Shown: positions 44,415 through 53,633 of the stretch, one piece after another
How the letters are laid out: each line of letters begins with the position of its first letter
How positions within the stretch are numbered: position 1 is the first letter of the stretch
Assembly: GCA_035995025.1 (NCBI GenBank)
Contig: DASYKY010000050.1
Span: 48,034-112,033, forward strand
DNA length: 64,000 bases
Direction: 5' to 3'
From: Actinophytocola sp035995025
GTDB lineage: Bacteria; Actinomycetota; Actinomycetes; Mycobacteriales; Pseudonocardiaceae
The notes under the pieces: model-generated
The model's database searches: none
The model's input: the letters and a program-made list of their open reading frames with translations, nothing else
What the model was told of the DNA's origin: nothing
Position numbers and translations under genes: made by a program

Positions 44415-44430
44415 TATTCTCGAACGAATA
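44415..44430. promoter_or_regulatory. Inverted repeat TATTC-N6-GAATA upstream of the AfsR-like gene
   Basis: An AT-rich imperfect island in otherwise GC-rich DNA, 55 bases before the AfsR-like start, with 5-base arms. It could be part of the promoter or an operator. Weak on its own. Confidence 0.3.
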
Positions 44431-44484
44431 CCGATTGCGATCACACGACCACGGGCAGGAAGGTTCGATACAACAGGGGGGTTG

Positions 44485-47400
44485 ATGTTACGACTGTTGG
44501 GTCCTCTCGAACTGACCAGCAACGGGCGCGAGCACGACATCGGTGGGTCCCGGCAGCGCGTGGTACTGGTGATGCTCGCGCTCAACGCGAATCGAGTCGT
44601 GCCGGTCGGGTTGCTCATCGACGCGGTGTGGAACACGACGCCTCCGAACACGGCGCGCGCTCAGATCCAGATCTGCGTTTCCGCGCTACGCAAGATCTTC
44701 GCCGTCACCGGCGTGCCTCTGCAGATCAGGACGCGGCCACCCGGTTACCAGCTGGAGATCCCGGCCGACCAGCTCGACACCGAGCAGTTCGCCGGGCTCG
44801 TCACCGCCGCCAGGACCCACGCCGCCGCCGAGCGCAACTCCGAGGCGGTGGCGACCCTGCGCAGTGCGCTCGCCCTGTGGCGCGGCAACGCCCTCGCCGG
44901 CCTGGAGAGCGACCTCGTTCGGCGCGGCGCCGACCAGCTCGAGCACACCAGGCTGGCCGTGTTGATGGAACGCATCCAGCTCGATCTCACGCTCGGCCGG
45001 CACGAGGAGCTGATCGGCGAGCTGGGCACGCTGATCGAGGAGCACCCGCTGATGGAGCGGCCCTACGAGTTCCTCATGCTCGCCCTATACCGTGCCGGAC
45101 GGCAGGCCGAAGCTCTCGAGGTGTGCCGGCGGGCGCGGACGATCCTCGTGGAGGAGCTGGGCATCGAGCCGGGCAAACGCCTCCAGGAGCTCGAGTCCGC
45201 GATCCTCAAGCGCGTTCCCGAGCTCGACCTCGCGTCGCCCACCGCCGCCGGGACCGAGCCCGGCAGCGAGACACCGGCGGCCGAACCGCCGCTGGTGCCG
45301 CGCAGGCTGCCGGCGAGCATCGCCGACTTCACCGGCCGTCAAGAACAGCTCGCCGAGATCAGGCGGGCGCTGTCCGAGAACCGGGATCCGGACAAGCGTT
45401 TCGGCATGCGCATCGTCGCGATCTCCGGCAAGGGCGGTGTCGGCAAGTCCACGCTCGCCATCCGCGCCGCGCACGAGCTTCGCGACGTCTATCCGGACGG
45501 CCACCTCTACGCCGATCTCGAGGCGCCGCCCGGCACGGACATCGTTCAGGGCGTGCTCGACCGGTTCCTGCGCGCCCTCGGTGTCGACGGCCCCGCGATC
45601 CCGGAGGACGTCGAGGAGAAGGCCGACCTCTACCGCAGCCGGCTCGCGAACCACCGGGTGCTGGTCGTGCTGGACGGGGCGACGAGCGAGGACGACGTCA
45701 TTCCGCTCCTGCCCGCCGGGCCGGGCTGCGCGGTGATCGTGACCAGCAGGTCGATGCTGAGCAGGCTGCCCGGGGCACGCCTGATCGACATCGACCCGTT
45801 CGACCTGAACCTGGCCCTGGAGATGCTCGCGAAGATCATCGGCGAGCAGCGGATGGCAGCCGAGCACAACGCCGCCGTCGAGCTGGTCGAGGTGTGCGGC
45901 CGCCTGCCGCTCGCCATCCGCATCGCGGGCGCGCGGCTCACGTCGCGCCCGCACTGGCGGGTCGACGTCCTGGTCGCGCGGCTGCGCGACACCACCCGGC
46001 GACTCGACGAGCTGTCCTACCGCGGGCTGGAGCTGCGATCGAGCATCGGGTTGACCTACCTGGCCCTCCACCGCGAAGCCAAGGCGTTGTTCCGGCGCTT
46101 CTCGCTGATCACCACTCCGGACTTCCCCGGCTGGACCGCCGCCGCGCTTCTGGACATCGACCCGTTCGACGCCGAGGAGGTGCTGCAGCATCTCGTCGAG
46201 GCCCAGCTGCTCGACACAGTCGCGTATCCCGGCGAGCACCCGCGCTACCGCTTCCACGACCTCATCCGCGTGTACGCCCAGGAACGGCTGCACACGGAGG
46301 AGTCGGCGGCGGACCGGCACGGGGTGGTCGTTCGCCTGGTGGGCGCGTGGCTCGCGAAGGCCGAGCAGGCACACCGCAAGGAGTACGGCGGGGACTACAC
46401 GATCCTCCACGGCTCGGGGCCGCGCTGGCGACCGGCCGGGGACGCGGGCCGCGAGATCGACGACCCGATGGAGTGGCTGGAGTCGGAGCGCCTCTCGCTC
46501 GTCGCGGCGGTGCAGCTCGCCGCGGAGGCAGGCGAGGACGAGCTGTGCTGGGACCTCGCGCTGACCTCGGTGACGCTGTTCGAGGTGAAGGGCCATTTCG
46601 ACCACTGGCAGGAGACGGCGGAGGTCGCGCTCAAGGCCGCCGCGCGGGCCGGCAACCGGCGCGGGCGGGCGGCGATGCTGTACTCGCTGGGCACCATGTC
46701 GATGGAGCAGCGGCGACTCGCCACGGCCGAGGAGCGCTTCGCCGCCGCGCTGGAGATCTTCCGCGACAACGGTGACGAGCACGGCCGCGCGCTGGTGCTG
46801 CGCAACGCGGCCATGGTCGACCACATGCGCGCGCGGCGTACCGCGATGCTCGCCAAGTACCACGAGGCCCTGGAACTCATGCGCGTGGTCGGCGACCCGG
46901 TCGGCGAGGCGGCCATCCTGCGCAGCCTGGCGAAGCTCCACATCGACGAGGGCGACACCGACCATGCCCGCAAGCTCCTCGACAAGGCGCTCGAGTCCAT
47001 GCAGCGGGTCAAGTACCTGCGTGGGGAGGCTCAGGTCGTCACCCGGTTCGCCGAGCTGCACCTCGACGAGAACAACGTGGAAGAGGCCCACCAGGCGCTC
47101 AACCGCGTGCTGCTGATCGTCCGGGACATCGGCGACCGGATCGGCGAGGCACACGCCCTGTACGGGGTCGGCGTGGTGCGCCAGCGCAGCGGCCGGCTGG
47201 ACAGCGCGAAGTCCACCCTGCAGCACGCGCTGGACCTCGCCCGGCGGGTCGGCGAGCGGCTCATCGAGGCCAAGGCCCAGTACTCGCTCGGGGAGATCGC
47301 CCTCACCCGGGGCAACAGTGAGGGCGGGCGCATCCACCTCGCCGAGGCACAGCGGTTGTTCGCCGAGCTCGGCTCGACGGTGTGGCACGCCAAGGCTCTG

Positions 47401-47562
47401 ATCCTCATCTCCGACATACACCAGGGCGCCGGCGAGCTCGACCGCGCGCGGCGGGACATCGACCAGGCCGACCAGCTGCTCAGGACGGCCGACTCGAAGG
47501 AGGCGACGCGGCTGTCCGAGGAGTTGGCAGCCGTGCGAACGAATGTGTCGAGCATGGGCTGA
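44485..47562 (+). CDS. AfsR-like SARP-NB-ARC-TPR transcriptional regulator
   Basis: 1025 residues. An OmpR-type winged helix (about 1-95; LRLLGPLEL, RQRVVLVMLALNANRVV) and a BTAD domain (about 100-245) form the SARP part. An NB-ARC ATPase follows with Walker A SGKGGVGKSTLA near 313 and Walker B VLVVLDGA. The C-terminal 350 residues are tetratricopeptide repeats (AMLYSLGTMSMEQRR, EAHALYGVGVV). AfsR-type proteins activate secondary-metabolite genes in an ATP-dependent manner. ATG 44485 is preceded by a run of G; TTG 44482 is the alternative. Likely activator of this cluster. Confidence 0.92.
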   Translation: MLRLLGPLELTSNGREHDIGGSRQRVVLVMLALNANRVVPVGLLIDAVWNTTPPNTARAQIQICVSALRKIFAVTGVPLQIRTRPPGYQLEIPADQLDTEQFAGLVTAARTHAAAERNSEAVATLRSALALWRGNALAGLESDLVRRGADQLEHTRLAVLMERIQLDLTLGRHEELIGELGTLIEEHPLMERPYEFLMLALYRAGRQAEALEVCRRARTILVEELGIEPGKRLQELESAILKRVPELDLASPTAAGTEPGSETPAAEPPLVPRRLPASIADFTGRQEQLAEIRRALSENRDPDKRFGMRIVAISGKGGVGKSTLAIRAAHELRDVYPDGHLYADLEAPPGTDIVQGVLDRFLRALGVDGPAIPEDVEEKADLYRSRLANHRVLVVLDGATSEDDVIPLLPAGPGCAVIVTSRSMLSRLPGARLIDIDPFDLNLALEMLAKIIGEQRMAAEHNAAVELVEVCGRLPLAIRIAGARLTSRPHWRVDVLVARLRDTTRRLDELSYRGLELRSSIGLTYLALHREAKALFRRFSLITTPDFPGWTAAALLDIDPFDAEEVLQHLVEAQLLDTVAYPGEHPRYRFHDLIRVYAQERLHTEESAADRHGVVVRLVGAWLAKAEQAHRKEYGGDYTILHGSGPRWRPAGDAGREIDDPMEWLESERLSLVAAVQLAAEAGEDELCWDLALTSVTLFEVKGHFDHWQETAEVALKAAARAGNRRGRAAMLYSLGTMSMEQRRLATAEERFAAALEIFRDNGDEHGRALVLRNAAMVDHMRARRTAMLAKYHEALELMRVVGDPVGEAAILRSLAKLHIDEGDTDHARKLLDKALESMQRVKYLRGEAQVVTRFAELHLDENNVEEAHQALNRVLLIVRDIGDRIGEAHALYGVGVVRQRSGRLDSAKSTLQHALDLARRVGERLIEAKAQYSLGEIALTRGNSEGGRIHLAEAQRLFAELGSTVWHAKALILISDIHQGAGELDRARRDIDQADQLLRTADSKEATRLSEELAAVRTNVSSMG

Positions 47563-47715
47563 CCCGAATTCGACGACGCTGACAAACCCGACATCAGCGA
47601 AGTGCCATTTTCAGTGAGCGAATTCTTGCTACGGGTCAGCTATCCCGCACCAATAGCGGATCGATAGATCACACGTAGCGCCGTCGGAAAAGATGGGTAT
47701 CGCAGGTTTCCGGCG

Positions 47716-47964
47716 ATGGCGAGGCGGGGCGCAGTGGCCAACACGATTCTGCGGCTGGACGCGGATGACGTGTGGAGCGCGGTCGAGATCATCGACACGG
47801 TCGCATTGCCGGCGGAAGCGCTGATCGGGCGCACCATCGGTCACCTCGGAGGGCACGCCACCGCCGGCCGGCTCGAACCCTGGTCCCACGACGGGTACGT
47901 CTCCGGCATCCAGCACAGCGCGACGCTCAAGCCGGAGGCACCACGAAAATCGAACCCGTCCTGA
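47716..47964 (+). CDS. Possible small protein
   Basis: 82 codons in the 533-base gap between two regulator genes. The middle (NTILRLDADDVWSAVEIIDTV, ALIGRTIGHLGG) could form helices, but the ribosome binding site is weak and the tail is low in family-like features. It may be non-coding. Confidence 0.3.
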   Translation: MARRGAVANTILRLDADDVWSAVEIIDTVALPAEALIGRTIGHLGGHATAGRLEPWSHDGYVSGIQHSATLKPEAPRKSNPS

Positions 47965-48095
47965 CAACCGCTCGACGTTCCGTGCCGTTTACCGGGCGGT
48001 GCCGCACCTTCTCTTTGATGCGCGGTCCGGGAGGTACCCGGAAACCGGGCATTCATGTTTTCGGCCCCAAGTGCAATCGAAAAAGAGAGAAAAAC

Positions 48096-48899
48096 ATGCG
48101 AGTCGAAATTAACGTTCTCGGCCCTCTGGAGGTATCCATCGGCGGTGTGTCGATCGTCCCGACCGCGAGTAAGCCGAGCCAGCTGCTGGCCATTCTGGCG
48201 CTCAATGCGGGCCGGGTCGTGACGGTGGACTCCCTGACCGACGAGTTGTGGGCCGGCCGCCCACCCCGCAGCGTCGTCTCGACATTGCACACCCACATCC
48301 TGAAGCTGCGCAGAAACCTGGAGCGGGCGCTGGCGGGCCCTGGTGAGCTGACCGCCAAGGACATCCTGATCACGCGGCGGGCGGGCTACCTGCTGAACGT
48401 GGAGCCGGCGGCCGTGGACGCCATCCGCTACGAGCAGCTCTCCTCGGCCGGCCGTAAGGCGGTCAACGAAGGCCACCCCGAGCGCGCGTCGCGGACGCTG
48501 GCCGAGGCGTTACGCCTCTGGCGCGGGCCCGCACTCGTCGACGTGCCGATCGGGCCGCAGCTGGGGATCGAGGCCATGTGCCTCGACGAGAACCGGCTCG
48601 GCGACCTGCACCTGCGCATCGAGGCGGACCTCCGGCTCGGCCGCCACCACCAGTTGCTCGGCGAGCTCGCCACGCTGTGCATGCGGCACCCGATGCTGGA
48701 GAACTTCTGTGCGCAGCACATGATCGCGCTGTACCGCAGCGGCCGGCAGAGCCAGGCGCTGACCGCGTACCGCAGGCTACGCGCGGAGATGGTGGAACAG
48801 CTGGGTGTCGAACCGTCGCCCCGGTTGCGACGCCTGCACAGTGCGATCCTCACCGGCGAGGCCTCGATCGAGGACCAGACCGTCGTGTTCCACGCCTGA
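48096..48899 (+). CDS. SARP-family transcriptional activator
   Basis: 267 residues. Compact SARP: an OmpR-like winged helix (EINVLGPLEVSIGG, QLLAILALNAGRVVTVDSL) and a BTAD domain ending RRLRAEMVEQLGVEPSPRLRRLH. There is no ATPase or TPR region, unlike its larger neighbour. ATG 48096 is preceded by an A-rich GAGAGA stretch. SARPs bind direct heptameric repeats and recruit RNA polymerase to biosynthetic promoters. It probably acts within this cluster; it shares direction with the AfsR-like gene but has its own promoter region. Confidence 0.92.
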   Translation: MRVEINVLGPLEVSIGGVSIVPTASKPSQLLAILALNAGRVVTVDSLTDELWAGRPPRSVVSTLHTHILKLRRNLERALAGPGELTAKDILITRRAGYLLNVEPAAVDAIRYEQLSSAGRKAVNEGHPERASRTLAEALRLWRGPALVDVPIGPQLGIEAMCLDENRLGDLHLRIEADLRLGRHHQLLGELATLCMRHPMLENFCAQHMIALYRSGRQSQALTAYRRLRAEMVEQLGVEPSPRLRRLHSAILTGEASIEDQTVVFHA

Positions 48900-48946
48900 C
48901 CGCGCGCTGCCGGCCGCCGCGGCATGAAGTCCACTATGGACTGTTC

Positions 48947-50593
48947 TCAGGCGGCCGTACCCGTCGCGGGCCGGGTGCTCGCCGCGGTCGGCAGCGACGC
49001 GCCGTAGGACACGTCGACACCGCGATCCCTTGCCGCGCGCACGATCCCGGGCACCGCCCGCTCGGCGAGAGCCGCGATGGTGAGCGCGGGGTTCACGGTC
49101 AGCGCGCCAGGCACGGCGGAGCCGTCGGTGACGAAGATGCCGGGATGGCCGCGCAGCTCGTGGCGGTCGTCCAGCGCGGAGGTCGCCGGGTCATCCCCGA
49201 TCCGGCAGGACGACAGCGGGTGCACCGTGTACGCGCCCACCAGGTCGTTCGTCCAGGGCGCCACCGTCGCGAGCCCGTCATTCTCAAGGATCTCCTTCAC
49301 CTTGGCGTCGGCTTCCGCCCAGCCGCGCCGGGTGTTCGATGTCGGCTCGTAGCGAAGGGAGCCCCGGCCGAGCATCTGCTGCGAGATGCGGTAGGCGTTG
49401 CCGGTGGGCGGCGGCGGGCCGAACACGCCTTCGTTGTCGTCCTCGGTCATCAGGAAGATCGTCAGCCAGGACCGCCAGCGCTTGAGCATCTCCTTCTTCT
49501 CCTTGCCGAACCAGGACGGTCCGGCGGCGCCGGGGACCTGCGCCAGGATCGTGCCCAGTCCCGGCGGGAAGTAAAGCTGCTCCAAGGAGAACCGGCTGTA
49601 CTCCGGCCGGTCGCCGTCCAGGTGGTCCCAGCAGGCGACGACGGGGCCCTTGCCGATCTGGTTGGCTTCGTACACCGCGCCGTTCGACCTGCGCAGCCCG
49701 AGCACTTCGCCGGCCCGCTCCTCGTTGACGACGGCGGTGTTGAGCCGCTCGCCGTTGCCGGAGAAGTAGCGGCCGACCCCGTGTGGCATCGCCCCGAGCG
49801 CCGCCTCGGAGCGCTGGAGGATCACCGGCGTCGCACCCGCGCCCGCGGCCAGGACGACGATCTTCGCGTCGATCGCGCCGCTTCCCGTGGCGATCCGGTA
49901 GTCCTCGTCGTCGATGTGGTTGTAGTGCACCCGGTAGCCGCCAGTGCCGTCACCGCTGTCGGTGCGCGCGATCGTCTGGACCTCGTGGAGCGGGCGGATC
50001 CCGGCGCCATGTGAGAGGGCCGCGGGCAGGTAGTTGAGCAGCAGCGACCGCTTGGCGTCGAAGCGGCAGCCGGCCATCATCCAGTTGCAGTTGGTGCATG
50101 TGGCGTTGTCGACGCCGACCGGGACCGGGTTGGCCGTGTGGCCGGCGTGCTGGCACGCCGCGGCCCACAGCCCGCCCGCGTAGGTGATCTCCGGCCAGTC
50201 CTGCTGGTATACCGGCAGCACCTCGGACACCCGGTCGTACCACGGCTCGAGAGTGTCCCGGTTGATCGAAGCGGGCCACATGCGGCGACCGATCGAACCC
50301 TGCCGATCGAAGACGAAGCGGGGGGCGCGGGGCAGCGCGGCGAAGTACACGACGCTGCCGCCGCCGACACAGTTGCCGCCCAGGATGCTCATCCCGTCCC
50401 CCGCGACGAAGTCGAACACCCGTGTGTAGGACTTGCCGAGGAGGTAGTCGTGGTCGAAGTCCTTGCCCTGCAACCAGGGGCCGCGCTCCAGCACGACGAC
50501 CTTGGCCCCGCCCGCGGCGAGGTGGTAGGCCGCGATCGACCCGCCGAAGCCGCTTCCGACGACAACGACGTCGGTACTCTCCACCGCGTTCAT
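48947..50593 (-). CDS. GMC-family flavin oxidoreductase (enediyne E9 type)
   Basis: 548 residues. The FAD dinucleotide fold is VVVGSGFGGS near residue 13. GGGSVVYFAAL and the C-terminal HPLSSCRIGDDP and TVNPALTIAALAERA are GMC marks. An internal CTNCNWMMAGC segment may hold a metal or disulfides. The length and features match the E9 oxidoreductase kept in nine-membered enediyne clusters, which is expected to act on the core. It overlaps its upstream partner by ATGA and converges with the SARP gene through a hairpin. Confidence 0.88.
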   Translation of the reverse strand: MNAVESTDVVVVGSGFGGSIAAYHLAAGGAKVVVLERGPWLQGKDFDHDYLLGKSYTRVFDFVAGDGMSILGGNCVGGGSVVYFAALPRAPRFVFDRQGSIGRRMWPASINRDTLEPWYDRVSEVLPVYQQDWPEITYAGGLWAAACQHAGHTANPVPVGVDNATCTNCNWMMAGCRFDAKRSLLLNYLPAALSHGAGIRPLHEVQTIARTDSGDGTGGYRVHYNHIDDEDYRIATGSGAIDAKIVVLAAGAGATPVILQRSEAALGAMPHGVGRYFSGNGERLNTAVVNEERAGEVLGLRRSNGAVYEANQIGKGPVVACWDHLDGDRPEYSRFSLEQLYFPPGLGTILAQVPGAAGPSWFGKEKKEMLKRWRSWLTIFLMTEDDNEGVFGPPPPTGNAYRISQQMLGRGSLRYEPTSNTRRGWAEADAKVKEILENDGLATVAPWTNDLVGAYTVHPLSSCRIGDDPATSALDDRHELRGHPGIFVTDGSAVPGALTVNPALTIAALAERAVPGIVRAARDRGVDVSYGASLPTAASTRPATGTAA

Positions 50594-51159
50594 GCCGGGC
50601 TCCCGGATGCCGTCGTGTCGGGGTGTCGCTTGGCCAGTTCCCGGCCGTAACCGAAGTCGGGGAAACGCCACAAGCCGTCGTCGTCCGGCTTCGCGAATCC
50701 CATCGCGAGCAGACCGGGGTGTCCGTCCGCGATGGCCTCCGCCGTGCTGCGGTGCGCGGCGCTGTCGTAGGCCATGTTGCTGAACATGGCGAGCAGCACC
50801 CAGCCGCTCTGCTCGGGATGACCGGGCGCGGTCAGCTGTGCCACCAGCGCCACCCGGTCCGTATAGGGCAGGGCGACGAAGGACGGTACACCGGCCTCGA
50901 GCGTGCGCCCGTGTTCCCCGGCATACGCCGCCGCGTGCGCGTTGAGCGCCTGTGCCAGGGGGGCGAGCCCTTCCGTGATCCCGGTGGCCGGGGTGTTGAG
51001 CAGTTCGAGTGCACCCGCCTCGACCGCACCGGGATCGTCGCATACGCCGGCGATCGCACGATCGTCCGGACCGCGTTTGGCACCGGGAACGATCGTGTCC
51101 GCGAATGCCTCCAGGGTGCTTGTCTGGACTTGGTCGTCGAATTCGGCGACTGATCCCAC
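50590..51159 (-). CDS. DUF5987-like small partner of the GMC oxidoreductase
   Basis: 189 residues from GTG 51159, preceded by a perfect AGGAGG. Readings further upstream lack a ribosome binding site. It is mostly helical: TLEAFADTIVPGAKRGPDD, VEAGALELLNTP, LPYTDRVALVAQL and FPDFGYGRELAKRHP. This pattern recalls gluconate 2-dehydrogenase subunit 3 and other small subunits paired with GMC flavoproteins; I recall the family as DUF5987. Translational coupling to the E9-type gene supports a two-subunit enzyme. Confidence 0.75.
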   Translation of the reverse strand: MGSVAEFDDQVQTSTLEAFADTIVPGAKRGPDDRAIAGVCDDPGAVEAGALELLNTPATGITEGLAPLAQALNAHAAAYAGEHGRTLEAGVPSFVALPYTDRVALVAQLTAPGHPEQSGWVLLAMFSNMAYDSAAHRSTAEAIADGHPGLLAMGFAKPDDDGLWRFPDFGYGRELAKRHPDTTASGSPA

Positions 51160-51443
51160 GATTCCTCCTGCTTGGTCCTGCGAGCCGGAACAATGTGCTT
51201 CGAAACCATGTCTGACGCCATCCGATTCTGGCCGTCCGCTCGCCGTCACCGCATCTCCTCCCGTGCCGTCGACGACGCCGCACAACCCTCCCCACCTGCG
51301 ATGTCAAGCCTCGGTTGAACCGCTGTCGACTTTCCTTGAGCTGGCGGTGAACCGTCCCTCGAACCCGGGCCGATCGTGATTGCCACCAAATTCCCGGCAC
51401 CTTACCGTCAATAATCCGACCTTGCCGCGATCCCCACCGATCG

Positions 51444-52232
51444 GTGCCTGTAATGGACTATTTCATCGTGGAAGCCGTGGAGCGCGTAATCCGCGCCATG
51501 AAAGACAACCTGGGAGAACAGATCACGATTGACGACATGGCGCGAACCGCCATGTTCAGCAAGTTCCACTTCTCCCGCATGTTCCAGCGGGTGACCGGGA
51601 TCTCGCCCGGCCGGTTCCTGTCCGCGCTGCGGCTTCAGGAGGCCAAGCGGCTGCTGCTGACCAGCTCGATGACGGTGGCGGACATCAGCCATCTGGTCGG
51701 CTACAACAGCATCGGCACGTTCAGCTCCCGGTTCCGCATGAGCGTCGGCCTCTCGCCGACGGCCTACCGGCATTTCGGCGGCTGCGTCGCACCGCTCCAG
51801 ACCCTCCGGCCGGCGAGGTGGCTCGGTCGCGGCGAGCATCCCACCCTGCGGGGCCACGTGCACCGGCCGACGGACTCCCGAGCCGGCCACGTCGTGCTGG
51901 GCCTGTTCGCCGACCGGATCGCCCAGGGCGAGCCCGTCGGGTACACGACGCTGGCCGGCGGGGGCGAGTTCACCCTTGCCAACGTGCCCGACGGCAGGTG
52001 GCACCTGCTCGCCCGGTGCGTGGCCGTCGACCACACCGAGCCGGACGGCGCCACCCGCAACAAGGTGTACCTGGCCGCGATCGGTCCCCTCACGGTGTCC
52101 TCGGGCGTGCCCCTGCGGTCCGTCGACGTGTGGTTGCGCCCGCGGCGGATCTTCGACCCACCCGCGCTGCTGGCTCAGCTCGACGACACGATGTGGTTCG
52201 CCCGTGCGGAAGTTCTCGACGAGGCTGACTAG
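51444..52232 (+). CDS. AraC-family transcriptional regulator (SgcR2-like)
   Basis: 262 residues from GTG 51444; ATG 51453 is an alternative start. Two helix-turn-helix units form the AraC domain at the N-terminus (about 15-115): ITIDDMARTAMFSKFHFSR and MTVADISHLVGYNSIGTFSS, then RMSVGLSPTAYR. A C-terminal domain of about 140 residues (beta-rich, LAGGGEFTLANVPDGRWHLL) may sense a ligand. AraC regulators with N-terminal DNA-binding domains are known from nine-membered enediyne loci. It faces the GMC operon across about 285 bases. Confidence 0.88.
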   Translation: MPVMDYFIVEAVERVIRAMKDNLGEQITIDDMARTAMFSKFHFSRMFQRVTGISPGRFLSALRLQEAKRLLLTSSMTVADISHLVGYNSIGTFSSRFRMSVGLSPTAYRHFGGCVAPLQTLRPARWLGRGEHPTLRGHVHRPTDSRAGHVVLGLFADRIAQGEPVGYTTLAGGGEFTLANVPDGRWHLLARCVAVDHTEPDGATRNKVYLAAIGPLTVSSGVPLRSVDVWLRPRRIFDPPALLAQLDDTMWFARAEVLDEAD

Positions 52233-52260
52233 GCCGCCCTGCCGGGAGCCTGACCACCGG

Positions 52261-52293
52261 CCCGGCACGCTCCGTCCGGCGAACGGTGCCGGG
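52261..52293. terminator. Hairpin between convergent genes
   Basis: CCCGGCAC pairs with GTGCCGGG around a 17-base loop; CGCTCCG and CGGAGCG offer an alternative stem. It lies between the AraC gene and the membrane-protein gene. Confidence 0.6.
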
Positions 52294-52321
52294 CGGAGCG
52301 TCGCCGGGCAAGCGGGCGTGC

Positions 52322-53287
52322 TCAAGCCCAGGGCGCGAGCGGGTACCACGGGATGATGTCGCGCATGGCGAGCAAGCGCACATCCCAGTACAGGACCGTG
52401 AAAGCCCCCGCGGCGAGCAGCGAGACCGCGCTGAGCACGGTGAGCCTGCGCGGGTCGGCCGCGAACCAGCGTTGCAGCCGCCGGCCGGCGAGCCAGGTGA
52501 CGAGCAGCAGCACCACGCCCAGCACGAGGATGTTGCCGATCGACTGCAGCACGAAGCTCGCGGCGCCGTAGAGCGGGTCGTGCGACTCGGCGGCGTCGCG
52601 GAAGAGCTTGCGGAACAACGGGAACGGCCGGCCGATCAGGAACGCGCCGACGAGCGCGCCGAAGAACACCAGTGGGGCACGGGGGAAACGGGCGGCCAGC
52701 CGCGCGAACGGGTCGCGCACGATACCCGCCGCGGCGAGACCGAGGTATGTCATGGCAAGCCCGACCACACCGAACACCACCATCGACTGAGTCGTGCGGG
52801 CGGTCAGGTGGCCAGGCGTGTTCGGCGCCGTGTCGAACTGCGGCATGCCGGTGCCCACCAGGCCCACCACCACGCCGTAGGCGGCGGACACGACGACCAT
52901 GCCGAGCCCCAGCCACAGCAGCGGGCGCAGCGCCGCGCCCGCCCGGCTCCATTGCCCCCCGGTACCGCGGGCGAACGGCGCCACGGCGGCGAACGCGGCG
53001 ATGTTGCACGCGGTGAACGTGCCCGCGAGACCGGAGACGAGCGCGAACGTGACGCCCGCGCCACCCCCCGCGATGGCTGTGCCGGCCGCGTCGTGACCGA
53101 GGATCCCGTCGGCCACGTTCCGGCCGATCACCGTGTCCACGAACGACGCGGACCACACGGCGCTGAGCAGGAACCCGGCCAGCACGCCGAACAGCACCAC
53201 CAGCCCGCGCCGGCGCGGGACGGCGGCGCGGGCGAGCGTGCTGTCCGGCTGTTCGGCCGCTTGGGTTTGGACGTCGGGCCTGGACAT
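52322..53287 (-). CDS. Eight-helix membrane protein, unknown function
   Basis: 321 residues from ATG 53287, with AAGGGG upstream. A polar, Arg-rich N-terminus precedes about eight membrane helices (GLVVLFGVLAGFLLSAVW, GGAGVTFALVSGLAGTF, LLWLGLGMVVVSAAYGVVV, GNILVLGVVLLLVTWLAG). The TACNIAAFAAVAPF segment, with a Cys in a helix, recalls actinomycete membrane proteins without known role. In this position it could export product or supply reductant, but no transporter signature is visible. Confidence 0.75.
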   Translation of the reverse strand: MSRPDVQTQAAEQPDSTLARAAVPRRRGLVVLFGVLAGFLLSAVWSASFVDTVIGRNVADGILGHDAAGTAIAGGGAGVTFALVSGLAGTFTACNIAAFAAVAPFARGTGGQWSRAGAALRPLLWLGLGMVVVSAAYGVVVGLVGTGMPQFDTAPNTPGHLTARTTQSMVVFGVVGLAMTYLGLAAAGIVRDPFARLAARFPRAPLVFFGALVGAFLIGRPFPLFRKLFRDAAESHDPLYGAASFVLQSIGNILVLGVVLLLVTWLAGRRLQRWFAADPRRLTVLSAVSLLAAGAFTVLYWDVRLLAMRDIIPWYPLAPWA

Positions 53288-53633
53288 GGATCCCCTTTCG
53301 ACGGAAGCGGAAACGGCGCCGTCAATGCGCAACGGCATGGGTGTCGCACATGTTCTGTGCGCCCATATCGAACAGTGCGTGGATCGCACCGTAAACCCGC
53401 TGGCGGCGGCCACGAATATCCGAGAGTGCGACGACGACTTCGCGCGCTCACCTTCCTGGTGAACGGCAGTCTCGGAGTCGTGACGGGTATGTCGCAACGG
53501 TTGCGGGCCGCCGCGGACAGCACAGGGAGAGTGGCGCGCCCGCTTTTCGCATTGCACGCTGGAAATCGTCAGTCGGCCGGAAAGTCGGCGCCGGGTGGCG
53601 TCCTGTGTGGTTTCTGTCGACCGGAGGAGGGAC
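53288..53633. promoter_or_regulatory. Divergent control region of the E10/E6 operon
   Basis: 346 bases without a credible gene between a membrane-protein gene and the thioesterase gene. It contains a perfect inverted repeat, CGCACA-N5-TGTGCG at 53345-53361, and a nearby GAACAGTGCG related to its core. These are candidate sites for one of the cluster regulators. Confidence 0.45.

Noticed and set aside
45085..47421. Minus-strand frame of about 780 codons over the AfsR-like gene
   Set aside because: Shadow of the NB-ARC/TPR coding region; no recognisable domain.
52322..53287. Enediyne exporter
   Set aside because: It lacks MFS or RND signatures; export is only one of several possible roles.
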